DNA of 64,000 nucleotides from Novosphingobium sp. HII-3 (GCF_002916655.1 NZ_PPSM01000006.1:1-64000); one strand, 5' to 3'; shown: positions 18,220-26,604, counted from the stretch's first letter. Made by a program: numbers and translations. Notes: a model not told the origin generated them from the letters alone.

Positions 18220-20637
18220 CTACACTTCCATCCCGAAATCATCACCGGCATCATGGTCCCTGCGGTGCTCCTCTTCTTCAAGGCCGATGCCCTGACGCTC
18301 TTCGCGTGCGATCAGGCTTTCCTGTTCCTGCCTGTGTGCGCCGGGGCGATCCGTCTCCTTGCGCTGGTCTGCTCTTTGAAGCCGCTGCGCATCGGTGCTG
18401 CTGGCCTGCTCGCGCTCTGCTTCCTTCCGATCGTCGGCGGCTCCTGTCTGAGGCGGAATACCTGAAAGCCAGGACTTGGCACTGGGTGCCAGCTGAGGCG
18501 ACTTGTCGGTTGCCGTTGCTGCGTCCTGAGGCCGCGTCGGCTCTGCCGCTGCCGGAAATGCTTGCCGTAGCGCTTCCGCGCTCAATTCCGCTTCAGTGCG
18601 GATTTCGCCGGTGATTGGATCGTGCTCGGGTTGCCGCTCACCAAGGTCTAGGACCTCCTGCGGCTTGCTGTCCGGCGTGTCGGTTTCCCGCCCGTCCTCG
18701 CCCTTGGCGTCTTCGTCTTCCTCCCCGGTCGGAGTGTACTCGGAAGCGCGCATGGTGGCGACGCGCTCGAAGCCGCGTGCGACCTCGGGATAAGGCTGCC
18801 ACTTGAGCTGGATCTGCGCCGCCGGGAAGCCGTCAGGGAACTTCACGAAGCCATGAAGTGCCGGCAGTTCCTTGATGTCATCGGGCATGACAAGGTGCTG
18901 CACTTCCTTGCGCGGCGTGATCGTCGAAGCATCGCGCGAGTTGTTGTAGCCGTAGCTGTAAGCCTCATCCATCTGGCGCACCTCGCGGCTGCCGATGAAG
19001 TCCGCACAGCGCTTCGCCGTCTCGATGTCGGACGTGGTCAGGATGAGCTTGGTTCGTGCCAGCGAGCCCAGGTTGATGGCGCCGTTCTCGCCATAGGTTT
19101 CGGCGAGCTTGCCAAACGAGTGGATCCCCAGCACGAAGGCTCCACCGACGGCGCGGGCGGTCTGCAACCCATGCTCGATCGCCGGCAGCCGATGCAGCGC
19201 ATGGACCTCGTCTAGCAGGAACCAGGTGCGCAGATTTCGCGTGCGGCCAATGCGGAATAGCGCATTGACGGCAAGGTCCATCCAGAGCGTCAGCAAGGGC
19301 CTGTTGAGCACCAGATCGGGGTGAGTCGAGGTGATGAACAGAATGGCGCCTTTGTCGCCTTCCTGAGCCATCCAGCGGTTGATGGAGAAGCCTTCTTCCC
19401 CCGGCGCCGGATCGGGAAGGAACCGCAGTGCATTCGCATGCGTGTTAAAGGTCGCGCGAATGGACTCGGCCATCTTCGCTGCTTGAGTAGCGACCAGGGG
19501 TGCAGCAACGGTGTTTTCGAGCTCCTGGCTGATCTTCTTGAGATCAGCTTGCATGAGGTGGTAGGCGAGCGCTCCGTTGCTCTTCGCACCCTTCTGGATG
19601 AGCTTCATGCACATCTCGACGAAGAGGGTTCGAGCCGCCTTCTGCCAGAAGTCGTCCTCCGAGTTGTGACCGCCCGGAACGAGAGCCTCGGCGGCCGACA
19701 GGAACTCGGCGTAGTTGTCGCAGTCGGAGAAGATCGTCCACGGCTTGCACCGCTTGTCCATCGTGTTGAGGATGGTGTCTGTTTCAGGGTTGTAGAAGCT
19801 CTCGACGAAGCTGCCGGTCAGATCGAAGATGACGCACCGGTGCCCTCTGGCGCGAGCTTGCGTGACAAGCTTCTTAAGCTCGGTGGTCTTGCCCGCGCCG
19901 GTCGTGCCGATGAACATCATGTGGCTCTGCTCGAGCCTCCAAGGCACGGGAATCGTCGCCAGCTTGTAGGGTACGTGGAAGTCGTTCTGGACGCGCTTGC
20001 GCACCGAAAGTTTTAGCACCTTGGCCGGGTTTGCCGGCGGCGTCCGAGCCGCACATTCCTTGTAGAACTCCTCGCGGTTGTGACGTCTGATCTCCTCGCC
20101 TAATTGCTCGCAGGAAATGAGCAGCGCGCCACGCTCGTGGCGCTCCTTCAGGATCTCCTTTCCGCGCTTCTTCGAGTAGTCCACGAACCAGAGGGTCAGC
20201 GGTGCGCAGATGAAGACCGACCCCAACCCCGAAGCCAGCAGAAGCCGCGTGAACTTGTCCCATGCCGCGACCACCGCCGAGTGGTACGGCACCCACGACA
20301 TCTGCCCGACGACGACCGAACTATCTGGCAGCGTGAGGTTGACCTGCTTGTGCGGATTGAGCGCTACCCAGTTCCACACCTCCGCATAGATCTTCATCAG
20401 CACGAGTTGGATTTCATGCTCGGCGAAGTAGAAGAACGAGACGATCGAAAGCAGGAGCGCAGAGGTGCCTAACCACGTCATCATCGGCACGCGGATGCCC
20501 GCCCAGGTCATCATCAATTCATGCGAGAAAAGCTGCGATCCTCGCGTGAAATTGCCGGCGTTTCGCACCACCCTGCCACGGGCGGAATGGTGTTCGAGCG
20601 TGGCCGCCTTCTTGCTGAACCGAATGTCATCAGACAT
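18220..20637 (-). CDS. traD: Type IV coupling protein, TraD/TrwB-like
   Basis: An 805-residue inner-membrane ATPase with two N-terminal membrane segments (about 53-72 and 131-152). The VirD4-type motor domain carries Walker A FIGTTGAGKTTE (about 243-253) and Walker B TWFLLDEVHAL. The long acidic, low-complexity C-terminal tail (about 640-805) is where such proteins contact relaxosomes. It links the relaxase-bound strand to a type IV secretion channel, though no channel genes are in the window. Its start overlaps the small accessory gene by 8 bp. Order accessory-traD-relaxase fits a single mobilisation operon. Confidence 0.92.
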   Translation of the reverse strand: MSDDIRFSKKAATLEHHSARGRVVRNAGNFTRGSQLFSHELMMTWAGIRVPMMTWLGTSALLLSIVSFFYFAEHEIQLVLMKIYAEVWNWVALNPHKQVNLTLPDSSVVVGQMSWVPYHSAVVAAWDKFTRLLLASGLGSVFICAPLTLWFVDYSKKRGKEILKERHERGALLISCEQLGEEIRRHNREEFYKECAARTPPANPAKVLKLSVRKRVQNDFHVPYKLATIPVPWRLEQSHMMFIGTTGAGKTTELKKLVTQARARGHRCVIFDLTGSFVESFYNPETDTILNTMDKRCKPWTIFSDCDNYAEFLSAAEALVPGGHNSEDDFWQKAARTLFVEMCMKLIQKGAKSNGALAYHLMQADLKKISQELENTVAAPLVATQAAKMAESIRATFNTHANALRFLPDPAPGEEGFSINRWMAQEGDKGAILFITSTHPDLVLNRPLLTLWMDLAVNALFRIGRTRNLRTWFLLDEVHALHRLPAIEHGLQTARAVGGAFVLGIHSFGKLAETYGENGAINLGSLARTKLILTTSDIETAKRCADFIGSREVRQMDEAYSYGYNNSRDASTITPRKEVQHLVMPDDIKELPALHGFVKFPDGFPAAQIQLKWQPYPEVARGFERVATMRASEYTPTGEEDEDAKGEDGRETDTPDSKPQEVLDLGERQPEHDPITGEIRTEAELSAEALRQAFPAAAEPTRPQDAATATDKSPQLAPSAKSWLSGIPPQTGAADDRKEAEREQASSTDAQRLQRADQRKETDRPGAHRQEQESLIAREERQGIGLEEEEHRRDHDAGDDFGMEV

Positions 20638-20926
20638 GGTAGGTCTCCACGTTTGTGGAGGCCGCCTTGACCAGCATGTCGACGTCGTCGGGATTGGTTT
20701 CCGAGGCGCGACGCAGGCAGTCGATAACGAGGATCTCGAGGCCTGTTAAGAGGCGCTCGACGTTGACGTTTTGTGATTTGAGAATAAGCGGCGCGCCGAC
20801 CTGTATGATGTGACGAAGCGCATCAGAGCGGTCACACGACTTGATAGCCGCGACCTCGTCTACAAGACGGGCCAGCTCGGGCGCCACGCGGGCACTCAGC
20901 TGTTGGTTTTCAGATAATGATTTCAT
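20630..20926 (-). CDS. Small ribbon-helix-helix-like relaxosome accessory protein
   Basis: A 98-residue protein starting MKSLSENQQLSARVAPELAR. The short beta-strand plus helices (LSARVAPELARLVDEVAAIK, CDRSDALRHIIQVGAPLIL) look like a ribbon-helix-helix DNA-binding domain, as in TrwA/MbeC-type proteins that bind oriT. It is first in the accessory-traD-relaxase operon and directly beside the candidate oriT. I use the ATG at 20926; a TTG two codons earlier also exists. The ribosome binding site lies in a hairpin (20931-20948). Confidence 0.7.
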   Translation of the reverse strand: MKSLSENQQLSARVAPELARLVDEVAAIKSCDRSDALRHIIQVGAPLILKSQNVNVERLLTGLEILVIDCLRRASETNPDDVDMLVKAASTNVETYHV

Positions 20927-20930
20927 TCCC

Positions 20931-20948
20931 AAGCCTTTCGGAAGGCTT
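20931..20948 (-). promoter_or_regulatory. Hairpin over the accessory gene ribosome binding site
   Basis: AAGCCTT - TCGG - AAGGCTT: perfect 7-bp arms. In the minus-strand transcript the second arm contains the AAGG of the ribosome binding site, so folding would hide it and damp translation of the mobilisation operon. Confidence 0.5.
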
Positions 20949-21489
20949 GGTTCGGGTATCGCGAGGTCTGTATTATCTCGGCGTGTTGATGGTGTCTAGG
21001 CGAATTGCGTCTTCAGGGGAAACCGCGTAACCTACTGCACTTGCTTGTGAAACCCGCACGGCCCTTTGCTGTCACCATTTGAAACCAGTGGTTTCATATG
21101 GTGACATAGAAATATCAATTACTTACACTGCGGCGTGCCGCATAGGGTGTGCTAATCTTAGGGACTGAATCAGTCGCTCTCTTGGTTTGGTTGCATGTCG
21201 GGGTCCTTGAAGCTGGACCGGAGTCCTGTGGTCGTCCTCGCGGCCGATAGGCCGCACCGAAATTGCTTGCCTTGGGTCAGGTCATCTGAGTTCGCGTCGG
21301 TGACCTTCTGCTCTACCGCATGGGTGGCTCCATGCTCCTGCGAGCGCATCCACGCTTCTAGCGAAGATCAAATGACGTGGCACTGTGGGGCTTCTCGAAC
21401 CCGAGAAAGCCGCGAGTTCATGGTGGCTCGCGAGCGATGCAAATCGTGCTACAAACCGTCGGGAGGACGTCACTTGGTCGGAGAGTACC
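20949..21489. other. Candidate origin of transfer region
   Basis: A 541-bp gene-free stretch between the mobilisation operon and a divergent small gene. It holds a 37-bp near-perfect inverted repeat (21070-21106) and AT-richer sequence than its surroundings (around 21100-21170). MobF oriT sites usually lie next to the relaxase/accessory operon and carry such repeats near nic. The nick site itself cannot be read from sequence. The region must also hold the operon promoter. Confidence 0.5.
21070..21106. repeat. 17-bp-arm inverted repeat, candidate oriT element
   Basis: Left arm TGTCACCATTTGAAACC, 3-bp centre AGT, right arm GGTTTCATATGGTGACA; one mismatch in 17. Could be the relaxosome or accessory-protein binding site. 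Confidence 0.75.
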
Positions 21490-21759
21490 ATGGCAGGAAA
21501 ACTGGATAAGGAACGCGAGGCGATTGCCGCCGCTGAACGCGAGTTGGCGGAGCGGCGTAGCCGCCTCGCCGAGATGGAACGCGAGGAGCAGGAGAAGGAG
21601 CTGCAGCGCCTGGTCAAGAAGCTCTCGATCGACGTTGCGATCGACATTCTCACCCGGGCTGCAGAGATGAAGCCGAAGGCGGCAATCGAGGCGCTTGCAG
21701 CGGTTGCCGGGAAGCCGGCTGAAAAGGCGGCGAGCGAACGTGCATTAGAGCCTGCTTGA
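21490..21759 (+). CDS. Small coiled-coil plasmid protein
   Basis: An 89-residue protein starting MAGKLDKEREAIAAAERELA, with GGAGAG just upstream of the ATG. Residues about 3-45 form a charged coiled coil; the rest is alanine-rich with KPKAAIEALAAVAGKPAEKA. Similar small proteins lie beside conjugation genes in alphaproteobacterial plasmids (I recall a DUF6437-type family, unsure). It is divergent from the relaxosome operon across the candidate oriT, which suggests a mobilisation or accessory role. A longer frame from 21385 has no start support. Confidence 0.7.
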   Translation: MAGKLDKEREAIAAAERELAERRSRLAEMEREEQEKELQRLVKKLSIDVAIDILTRAAEMKPKAAIEALAAVAGKPAEKAASERALEPA

Positions 21760-21800
21760 GGTTCGCGCGATCGGGCGAAGATCGCGAGAGCAGCTTGCAA

Positions 21801-21840
21801 AAAAGGGCGCTGGAGCATGCTCCGGCGCCCTATTCTTTTG
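21801..21840. terminator. Bidirectional rho-independent terminator
   Basis: Stem GGGCGCTGGAGCAT / ATGCTCCGGCGCCC (21805-21830), flanked by AAAAAA on the left and TATTCTTTT on the right, between two convergent genes. Fits termination on both strands. Confidence 0.8.
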
Positions 21841-21857
21841 AGGTTTTAACGGCAGGT

Positions 21858-22421
21858 CTACGCCCACGATAGGTGCGGCGCCTGGTCCCCGCAATCGGTG
21901 TAGGAAAGACGCTCCAGGTACTCGTAGGTGGTGGTGAGATTCCCTCGTTCGAACCGATGGTACGTTGCGGGGTTCGCGAGCGTCGATCGCAGTGTCGAGA
22001 GAGGGATGCCTTCGGTAACGTGGTTGTCCAATCCGAGACAATCGAGAACATGGTCCGCTTGCTCAGAGGTGACGGCAATCTCCGGTGTCAGGGTGATGTG
22101 TTCGCTGACCTGGAGGATCGCATCCGTATTAGGGGCTGCGCGGCTCACGCGGATGGCTCGTCCTAGAAACTGAGCCTCTTCGAGGATGGCGAGGACATCC
22201 AGTCGCTCGGTGAATAGCCCTGCGAACTTCGCGAGAGCGACGGCGTTGGCGTTGGCCTCGAAATTGTAAGCCGTGCCTTCCGTCTCGCCGGCTTCAGGTT
22301 CGGTCACGACGGAGTTGTACTGGAGGATCGAGCGTAGCCGTGCCAGCTCGCGAGCGTTCAGCGGGGCAGGCTTGGAACGAAGCTGCGTCTGCGTGTCTAC
22401 GATACGGAAGAAGGTCAGCAT
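21858..22421 (-). CDS. Plasmid accessory protein, unknown
   Basis: About 187 residues starting MLTFFRIVDTQTQLRSKPAP, ending YTDCGDQAPHLSWA. The start at 22421 has GGAGA 6 nt upstream; an in-frame ATG at 22433 overlaps that site. A frame remains open through the repeat array to 23654, but that is a composition effect. No family recognised. The leader carries the recurrent purine motif (22448-22472), and the gene lies downstream of the 1.5-kb repeat array. Confidence 0.7.
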   Translation of the reverse strand: MLTFFRIVDTQTQLRSKPAPLNARELARLRSILQYNSVVTEPEAGETEGTAYNFEANANAVALAKFAGLFTERLDVLAILEEAQFLGRAIRVSRAAPNTDAILQVSEHITLTPEIAVTSEQADHVLDCLGLDNHVTEGIPLSTLRSTLANPATYHRFERGNLTTTYEYLERLSYTDCGDQAPHLSWA

Positions 22422-22447
22422 GTCTCTCTCCATTTGAAAGGCCGCCT

Positions 22448-22472
22448 TCCTCTCTCCCCCTCCTCTTTCGCC
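22448..22472 (-). promoter_or_regulatory. Recurrent purine-rich leader motif, copy 1
   Basis: Minus strand GAAAGAGGAGGGGGAGAGAG; G5 run at 22456-22460, about 35 nt before the start at 22421. Confidence 0.5.
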
Positions 22473-22479
22473 TCGCCGG

Positions 22480-23990
22480 ATCGCGCCACGCAGGCGAGCC
22501 GCGGCGATGCACCTGGACCGCGTATGCGGGCCGGTGCGAGCATGCCGGCGATGCCGTGACCCGGCGCAGGCGGACCGCGCGAAGCGAGACGGCCGCAGGG
22601 CCGTCAGCGAGCAAAGGACCGCCGCGCCGGCCGCTGCCCTTGCCGCACGCGTGCTACCTTCGCCGCAAGCGCGCCGCAGGCGAGCCGGAGCGATGCACCA
22701 GGGCCGCGTAGGCGGGCCGGTGCGAGCATGCCGGCGATGCCGTGACCCGGTGCAGGCGGACCGCGCGAAGCGAGACGGCCGCAGGGCCGTCGGCGAGCAA
22801 GGGACTGCCGCGTCGGCCACTGCCCTCGCCGCACGCGAGCGACCTCGCGCCACGCGCACCGCAGGCGAGCCGGAGCGATGCAGCTGGACCGCGCATGCGG
22901 GCCGGTGCAAGCCATGCCGGCGACGCCGTGATCCGGCGCAGGCGGACCGCGCAAAGCGAGACGGCCGCAGGGCCGTCAGCGAGCAAGGGACCGCCGCGCT
23001 GGCCACTGCCGTTGCCCCACGCGGGCAACCTCTCGTCACGCGCACCGCAGGCGAGCCGGAGCGATGCACCAGGGCCGCGTAGGCGGGCCGGTGCAAGCCA
23101 TGCCGGCGATGCCGTGATCCGGCGCTGGCGGACCGCGCAAAGCGAGACGGCCGCAGGGCCGTCAGCGAGCAAGGGACCGGCGCGCCGGCCACTGCCGTTG
23201 CCCCTCGCGGGCGACCTCTCGCCACGCGCACCGCAGGCGAGCCGGAGCGATGCAGCTGGACCGCGCATGCGGGCCGGTGCGAGCATGCCGGCGACGCCGT
23301 GACCCGGCGTAGGCGGACCGCGCGAAGCGAGACGGCCGCAGGGCCGTCAGCGAGCAAGGGACCGCCGCGCTGGCCGCTGCCCTCGCCCCACGCGGGCGAC
23401 CTCTCGCCACGCGCACCGCAGGCGAGCCGGAGCGATGCAGCTGGACCGCGCATGCGGGCCGGTGCGAGCATGCCGGCGATGCCGTGACCCGGCGGAGGCG
23501 GACCGCGCAGCGAGACGGCCGCAGGGCCGTCAGCGAGCAAGGGACCGCCGCGCTGGCCACTGCCCTCGCCCCACGCGAGCGACCTCTCGCCACGCGCACC
23601 GCAGGCGACCCGGAGCGATGCAGCTGGACCGCGCATGCGGGCCGGTGCGAGCATGCCGGCGATGCCGTGACCCGGCGGAGGCGGACCGCGCGCAGCGAGA
23701 CGGCCGCATGGCCGTCAGCGAGCAAGGGTCCGCCGCGCTGGCCACTGCCCTCGCCCCACGCGAGCGACCTCTCGCCACGCGCACCGCAGGCGAGCCGGAG
23801 CGATGCACCAGGGCCGCGCATGCGGGCCGGTGCGAGCATGCCGGCGATGCCGTGACCCGGTGCAGGCGGACCGCGCGAAGCGAGACGGCCGCAGGGCCGT
23901 CAGCGAGCAAGGGACCGGCGCGCCGGCCACTGCCCTTGCCCCACGAGGGCGACCTCTCGCTACGGGCAACCGCAGGCGAGCCGAACGACG
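22480..23990. repeat. Tandem array of eight 183-186-bp GC-rich repeats
   Basis: Using the marker GCGAGCC, units start at 22494, 22680, 22865, 23051, 23237, 23422, 23605 (variant gcgaccc) and 23790, with a ninth partial start at 23976. Spacings are 186, 185, 186, 186, 185, 183, 185 and 186 bp. Each unit contains hairpin-forming blocks such as ACGGCC-GCAG-GGCCGT and a GCCGG...CCGGC repeat. Two subtypes alternate (GATGCACCAGGG and GATGCAGCTGGA). All six frames are largely open, but lengths of 185 shift the frame between units, so it is not a protein repeat. No family known to me. Confidence 0.9.
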
Positions 23991-24038
23991 TGCGCGAGGC
24001 GCGAAGGCGCCGCGGCGGCACAAGGGTCGGCGATGCCG

Positions 24039-24428
24039 TCAGGGCGCAGCGGGTCGCCATCGTCCTGGCGCGAACTCGACGTAGCCGTTCGCGCTGAGGT
24101 AGCCGGCGACTTCGCGCTCTCCGCAGTTGTAGCGACGCTCCCGGTGCGCGATCGTGTCGGTGATGATCTGGGCTCCGGCGTCCATCGCGAGCTGGATCTC
24201 GGCAAAGTCCGGTCGAACGCGCCCTGCCCGGTCTCCCTCGGCCGAGATCATGACGATATCGTCGCGAGTGTAGCGGCCGGTATTGGCGAGGTGCCCGACC
24301 GCGAGAGCATAGGCGCGGGTGGAGCTTCGAGGGGAGCCGCGACCGATGAACTTGTCGGCGAGATCGGCTTTCGCCTGGTCCTTGTCGAAGTGGCTGGTCT
24401 TGCGCTGCGATGGGTCGAGATTGAGCAT
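24039..24428 (-). CDS. Plasmid accessory protein, unknown
   Basis: About 129 residues starting MLNLDPSQRKTSHFDKDQAK. The ATG at 24428 is chosen because GGAGG lies 7 nt upstream (inside an earlier in-frame ATG at 24440). C-terminal half: IQLAMDAGAQIITDTIAHRE, RRYNCGEREVAGYLSANGYV. No family recognised with certainty. The purine motif lies at 24452-24476. It reads into the repeat array and may share a transcript with the gene at 21858-22421. Confidence 0.72.
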   Translation of the reverse strand: MLNLDPSQRKTSHFDKDQAKADLADKFIGRGSPRSSTRAYALAVGHLANTGRYTRDDIVMISAEGDRAGRVRPDFAEIQLAMDAGAQIITDTIAHRERRYNCGEREVAGYLSANGYVEFAPGRWRPAAP

Positions 24429-24451
24429 CGTGTCCTCCATGATGGCCACGA

Positions 24452-24476
24452 CTTCGCCTCCCCCTTTCCTCTCGCC
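24452..24476 (-). promoter_or_regulatory. Recurrent purine-rich leader motif, copy 2
   Basis: Minus strand GAGAGGAAAGGGGGAGGCG; G5 run at 24460-24464, about 32 nt before the start at 24428. Confidence 0.5.
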
Positions 24477-24544
24477 TGCACAGGCGACGTCCTGGTCGCG
24501 GCGAGGGGGTTCGATGCCCCTGAGCCGCGGTGTAGCGCGAGAAA

Positions 24545-24582
24545 AGAGAGGAAGGAGGCCCGGGCGGCTGCCCGAGCCTCCG
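24545..24582 (-). terminator. Rho-independent terminator after the DUF2493 gene
   Basis: On the minus strand, stem GGAGGC...GCCTCC (24554-24581) with an inner CGGGC pairing, followed by TTCCTCTCTTTTC. Confidence 0.65.
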
Positions 24583-24590
24583 AGAGGCGC

Positions 24591-25586
24591 TTACGCCCGT
24601 TGTGCGCCCTGTGCGGCGCGTTGGTCGGTGAGGCGTCGGATGTGCAGCGGCACCCCGGCCTGGCGCAGGCGCTGCGCGAGGTTGGACTGGATGCCCGAGC
24701 CTTCGCACACGATCGCCTCGACCGGCCGGAGCTTGACCAGGTTCTCGTTGCGCAGGAAGGGCCCGCGCTGACCGTGCGCTCGGTTAGGGATGAAGCTGAT
24801 CGCCTTGACCTTGCGCGACTGGGCCCATGCGGTCGCGATCGCGTCGACGCCCTTGCGCATCCCGGTCGTGGCCAGCACCATTTCGGGGACGCGTGCGTGG
24901 ATGTCGTCGAGGATCGTCCAGAGCATCTCGTGGTCGTGCCAGACCTGGCCGCCCGACACGACCACCATCGGCCCGGTGGGTGCGTGCTCCTCGTTGCGCT
25001 GGCGGTTGCGGGCGGCGAGGAAGTCGCGGGCGTTGATCTGCGAGGCGGTGACGCCGTTGCGGGCGACCTGCGATCCGCGCGTGGCGGTGAAGGGCTTGCC
25101 GGTCTCGACCCGGTACACTTCCGAGGCGTGGTCGCGCATGGCTTCCAGGGCTTCGCGGCAACCCTGCAGGGTCTGGCAGAGCAGCTGCGTCTCTTCCATC
25201 TCGACGGCGTGGATCTCGGAAGGATCGTAGGTCCGGGCAAGCTCACCCAGCTTCTTGGCGGCGTCGTCCTCGCGGCCCTCGGCGAGGCGGGCGGTCATGT
25301 GGAAGGAGTTGACGAAGCCCCAGACGATCTGCTGCGCGAACTCCTCCATGCGGGTGTCGCGAAAGACGTCGAAGATCGTGCCGACGGCGAGCTCGACTGC
25401 CGCGCGCGCCATGTCGGGGTCGGGCATCTCGGTGGCGATCGGCGCGTCCATGACGGTCAGCTTGGCCATCTCGCTGTGCTCGATGAAGGCGCCGTCGTAG
25501 CTCTGCTCGTGAGTGTCGCCGGCGCGTGCGATGCGGTCAGCGGCGAGGTTGGCTGCGAGATCGGCGAAGTTGGTGAACTTGGTCAT
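24591..25586 (-). CDS. DUF2493 / SLOG-superfamily nucleotide-binding protein
   Basis: A 331-residue protein. The C-terminal third (about 210-310) matches DUF2493 (YspA, SLOG superfamily): PMVVVSGGQVWHDHEMLWTI then VLATTGMRKGVDAIATAWAQ, FIPNRAHGQRGPFLRNENLV and AIVCEGSGIQSNLAQRLRQA. The N-terminal two thirds are helical and family-specific. SLOG domains bind or process nucleotide-derived ligands, and several work in phage defence signalling. DUF2493 proteins are common, uncharacterised plasmid genes. Good site AAAGGAGG before ATG 25586; own terminator downstream. Confidence 0.85.
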   Translation of the reverse strand: MTKFTNFADLAANLAADRIARAGDTHEQSYDGAFIEHSEMAKLTVMDAPIATEMPDPDMARAAVELAVGTIFDVFRDTRMEEFAQQIVWGFVNSFHMTARLAEGREDDAAKKLGELARTYDPSEIHAVEMEETQLLCQTLQGCREALEAMRDHASEVYRVETGKPFTATRGSQVARNGVTASQINARDFLAARNRQRNEEHAPTGPMVVVSGGQVWHDHEMLWTILDDIHARVPEMVLATTGMRKGVDAIATAWAQSRKVKAISFIPNRAHGQRGPFLRNENLVKLRPVEAIVCEGSGIQSNLAQRLRQAGVPLHIRRLTDQRAAQGAQRA

Positions 25587-25943
25587 GAGAGCCTCCTTTG
25601 TCCGTCATCCTCTTGATGACCCTCATCATCAGGCAGGTGGCGGTCAGGAGGTCAGGGACGGCCTAGAGGCCGCCGCGAAGCGGGCCGTGGGGGAGCCGAT
25701 TTTGTCGGTGTCCTGGAGCGTAGCGGAAGGGCGGCGGCAAAATTGGGGGAACCGCGGATCCTTGACGGACGCCAACCGGTGCCTGCCAGACTTGGCCTAC
25801 AGTGTGAGAATATTTTAGAACTGCCCTCTCCCCGCGCCCTCCCCCGCTACGGTCCCCGCAGAGCCGCCCTGGGTGAGCGCGGCACCTCCCGCAAGGGATC
25901 GTGACCCGTCAGGGCCGAGACCCGCTTGGCGGGGCTCGGTGGA

Positions 25944-25995
25944 GCTAGGGCTTCGAGCGCGCCGGCGACTGCCGGCAATGCGACAAAGCCCTAGC
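25944..25995. repeat. Nested inverted repeat (cruciform or RNA structure)
   Basis: Outer 10-bp arms GCTAGGGCTT and AAGCCCTAGC, inner 6-bp arms GCCGGC around GACT. Perfect pairing in both stems. Confidence 0.6.
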
Positions 25996-26080
25996 GGAAT
26001 AGAGCCCGGTCCCGCGCAAGCGGGATGCGGCTGTGGACAGCTACTCCGTCGTTTGATTGACAAGACTGGCGGGATGAAGG

Positions 26081-26145
26081 AGATCAGGGGTGTGAGATCC
26101 CTGATCTTTCAAAGGGGCCGCTGTGACAGCAGTGGGCCCCTTTCC
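26081..26145 (-). terminator. Two adjacent hairpins downstream of the gene at 26161
   Basis: First (26081-26106): AGATCAGGG / CCCTGATCT. Second (26111-26143): AAAGGGGCC / GGCCCCTTT with an inner GCTG-TGA-CAGC stem. Placement after the stop at 26161 suggests termination; T-runs are short, so a processing or attenuation role is also possible. Confidence 0.5.
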
Positions 26146-26160
26146 ATGTCCATAGTCGTG

Positions 26161-26604
26161 TCAGTGGATGCTGTGCGGGTCCGGCTTGGGTTCCAGGTAG
26201 AACTCGAAGTTTTCGATCAGCAGTCCTCCGCTCTTGGCGTGTGGCACGGCGGAGAAGCTGAAGGTCCTGGGGTGCTTGGATTCGATGAGAGCGAGGAGCG
26301 CTTTCATGGCGAGATCGGAGATCCGCACCCGGCATCCCATCCTGGAAGACCGCTCGTCTTCGGTCCGTGGCAGCAGCAGAACGCGGTCGTGCTCCCAGGC
26401 TTCGATCTCGTCGGAGAGCGTGACGAAGGTGATGCTTATGGGAAAGGTGGTTGCAAGGTCGAGTGACCTGCCCTGCATCAGGACCTCGACCCACTCGCCC
26501 GCGTGGGCGCTGTAATCGACTTCGAGCCGTACGGTCAGATCGGGATCGGTGATCTTGACTTCGACTTCCTCGCTTGTGCGGTCGTTATCGATGGCCGGGC
26601 CCAC
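26161..26604 (-). CDS. Plasmid accessory protein, unknown
   Basis: About 147 residues. I use the GTG at 26604 (GPAIDNDRTSEEVEVKITDP after the initiator) because GGGAG lies 6 nt upstream; an ATG at 26646 would add an unlikely cysteine-rich leader. The protein is rich in beta strands (VEVLMQGRSLDLATTFPISI, FSFSAVPHAKSGGLLIENFE) and ends with a histidine (PDPHSIH). No family recognised. Confidence 0.6.
   Translation of the reverse strand: MGPAIDNDRTSEEVEVKITDPDLTVRLEVDYSAHAGEWVEVLMQGRSLDLATTFPISITFVTLSDEIEAWEHDRVLLLPRTEDERSSRMGCRVRISDLAMKALLALIESKHPRTFSFSAVPHAKSGGLLIENFEFYLEPKPDPHSIH

Larger units (their letters stand above)
25587..26160. other. Long gene-free region with nested inverted repeats
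   Basis: A 574-bp GC-rich stretch with no supportable gene. At 25944-25995 an outer repeat GCTAGGGCTT / AAGCCCTAGC encloses an inner hairpin GCCGGC-GACT-GCCGGC (25961-25976), able to form a cruciform or a structured RNA. A pyrimidine-rich block at about 25823-25850 recalls the leader motif of neighbouring genes but no gene starts near it. Confidence 0.55.

Noticed and set aside
21858..23654. A 598-codon open frame running from the gene at 21858 through the repeat array.
   Set aside because: Only the last 187 codons have a start signal and ordinary composition. The rest is repeat DNA that is open in most frames and shifts frame at 185-bp units.
22480..23990. CRISPR array.
   Set aside because: Units are 183-186 bp with no short repeat/unique spacer alternation and no cas genes nearby.
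22480..23990. Retron or diversity-generating retroelement.
   Set aside because: No reverse transcriptase gene was found in the window.
24033..25616. A 527-codon plus-strand frame opposite the DUF2493 gene.
   Set aside because: Shadow of the DUF2493 gene and its neighbour; no motif of its own.
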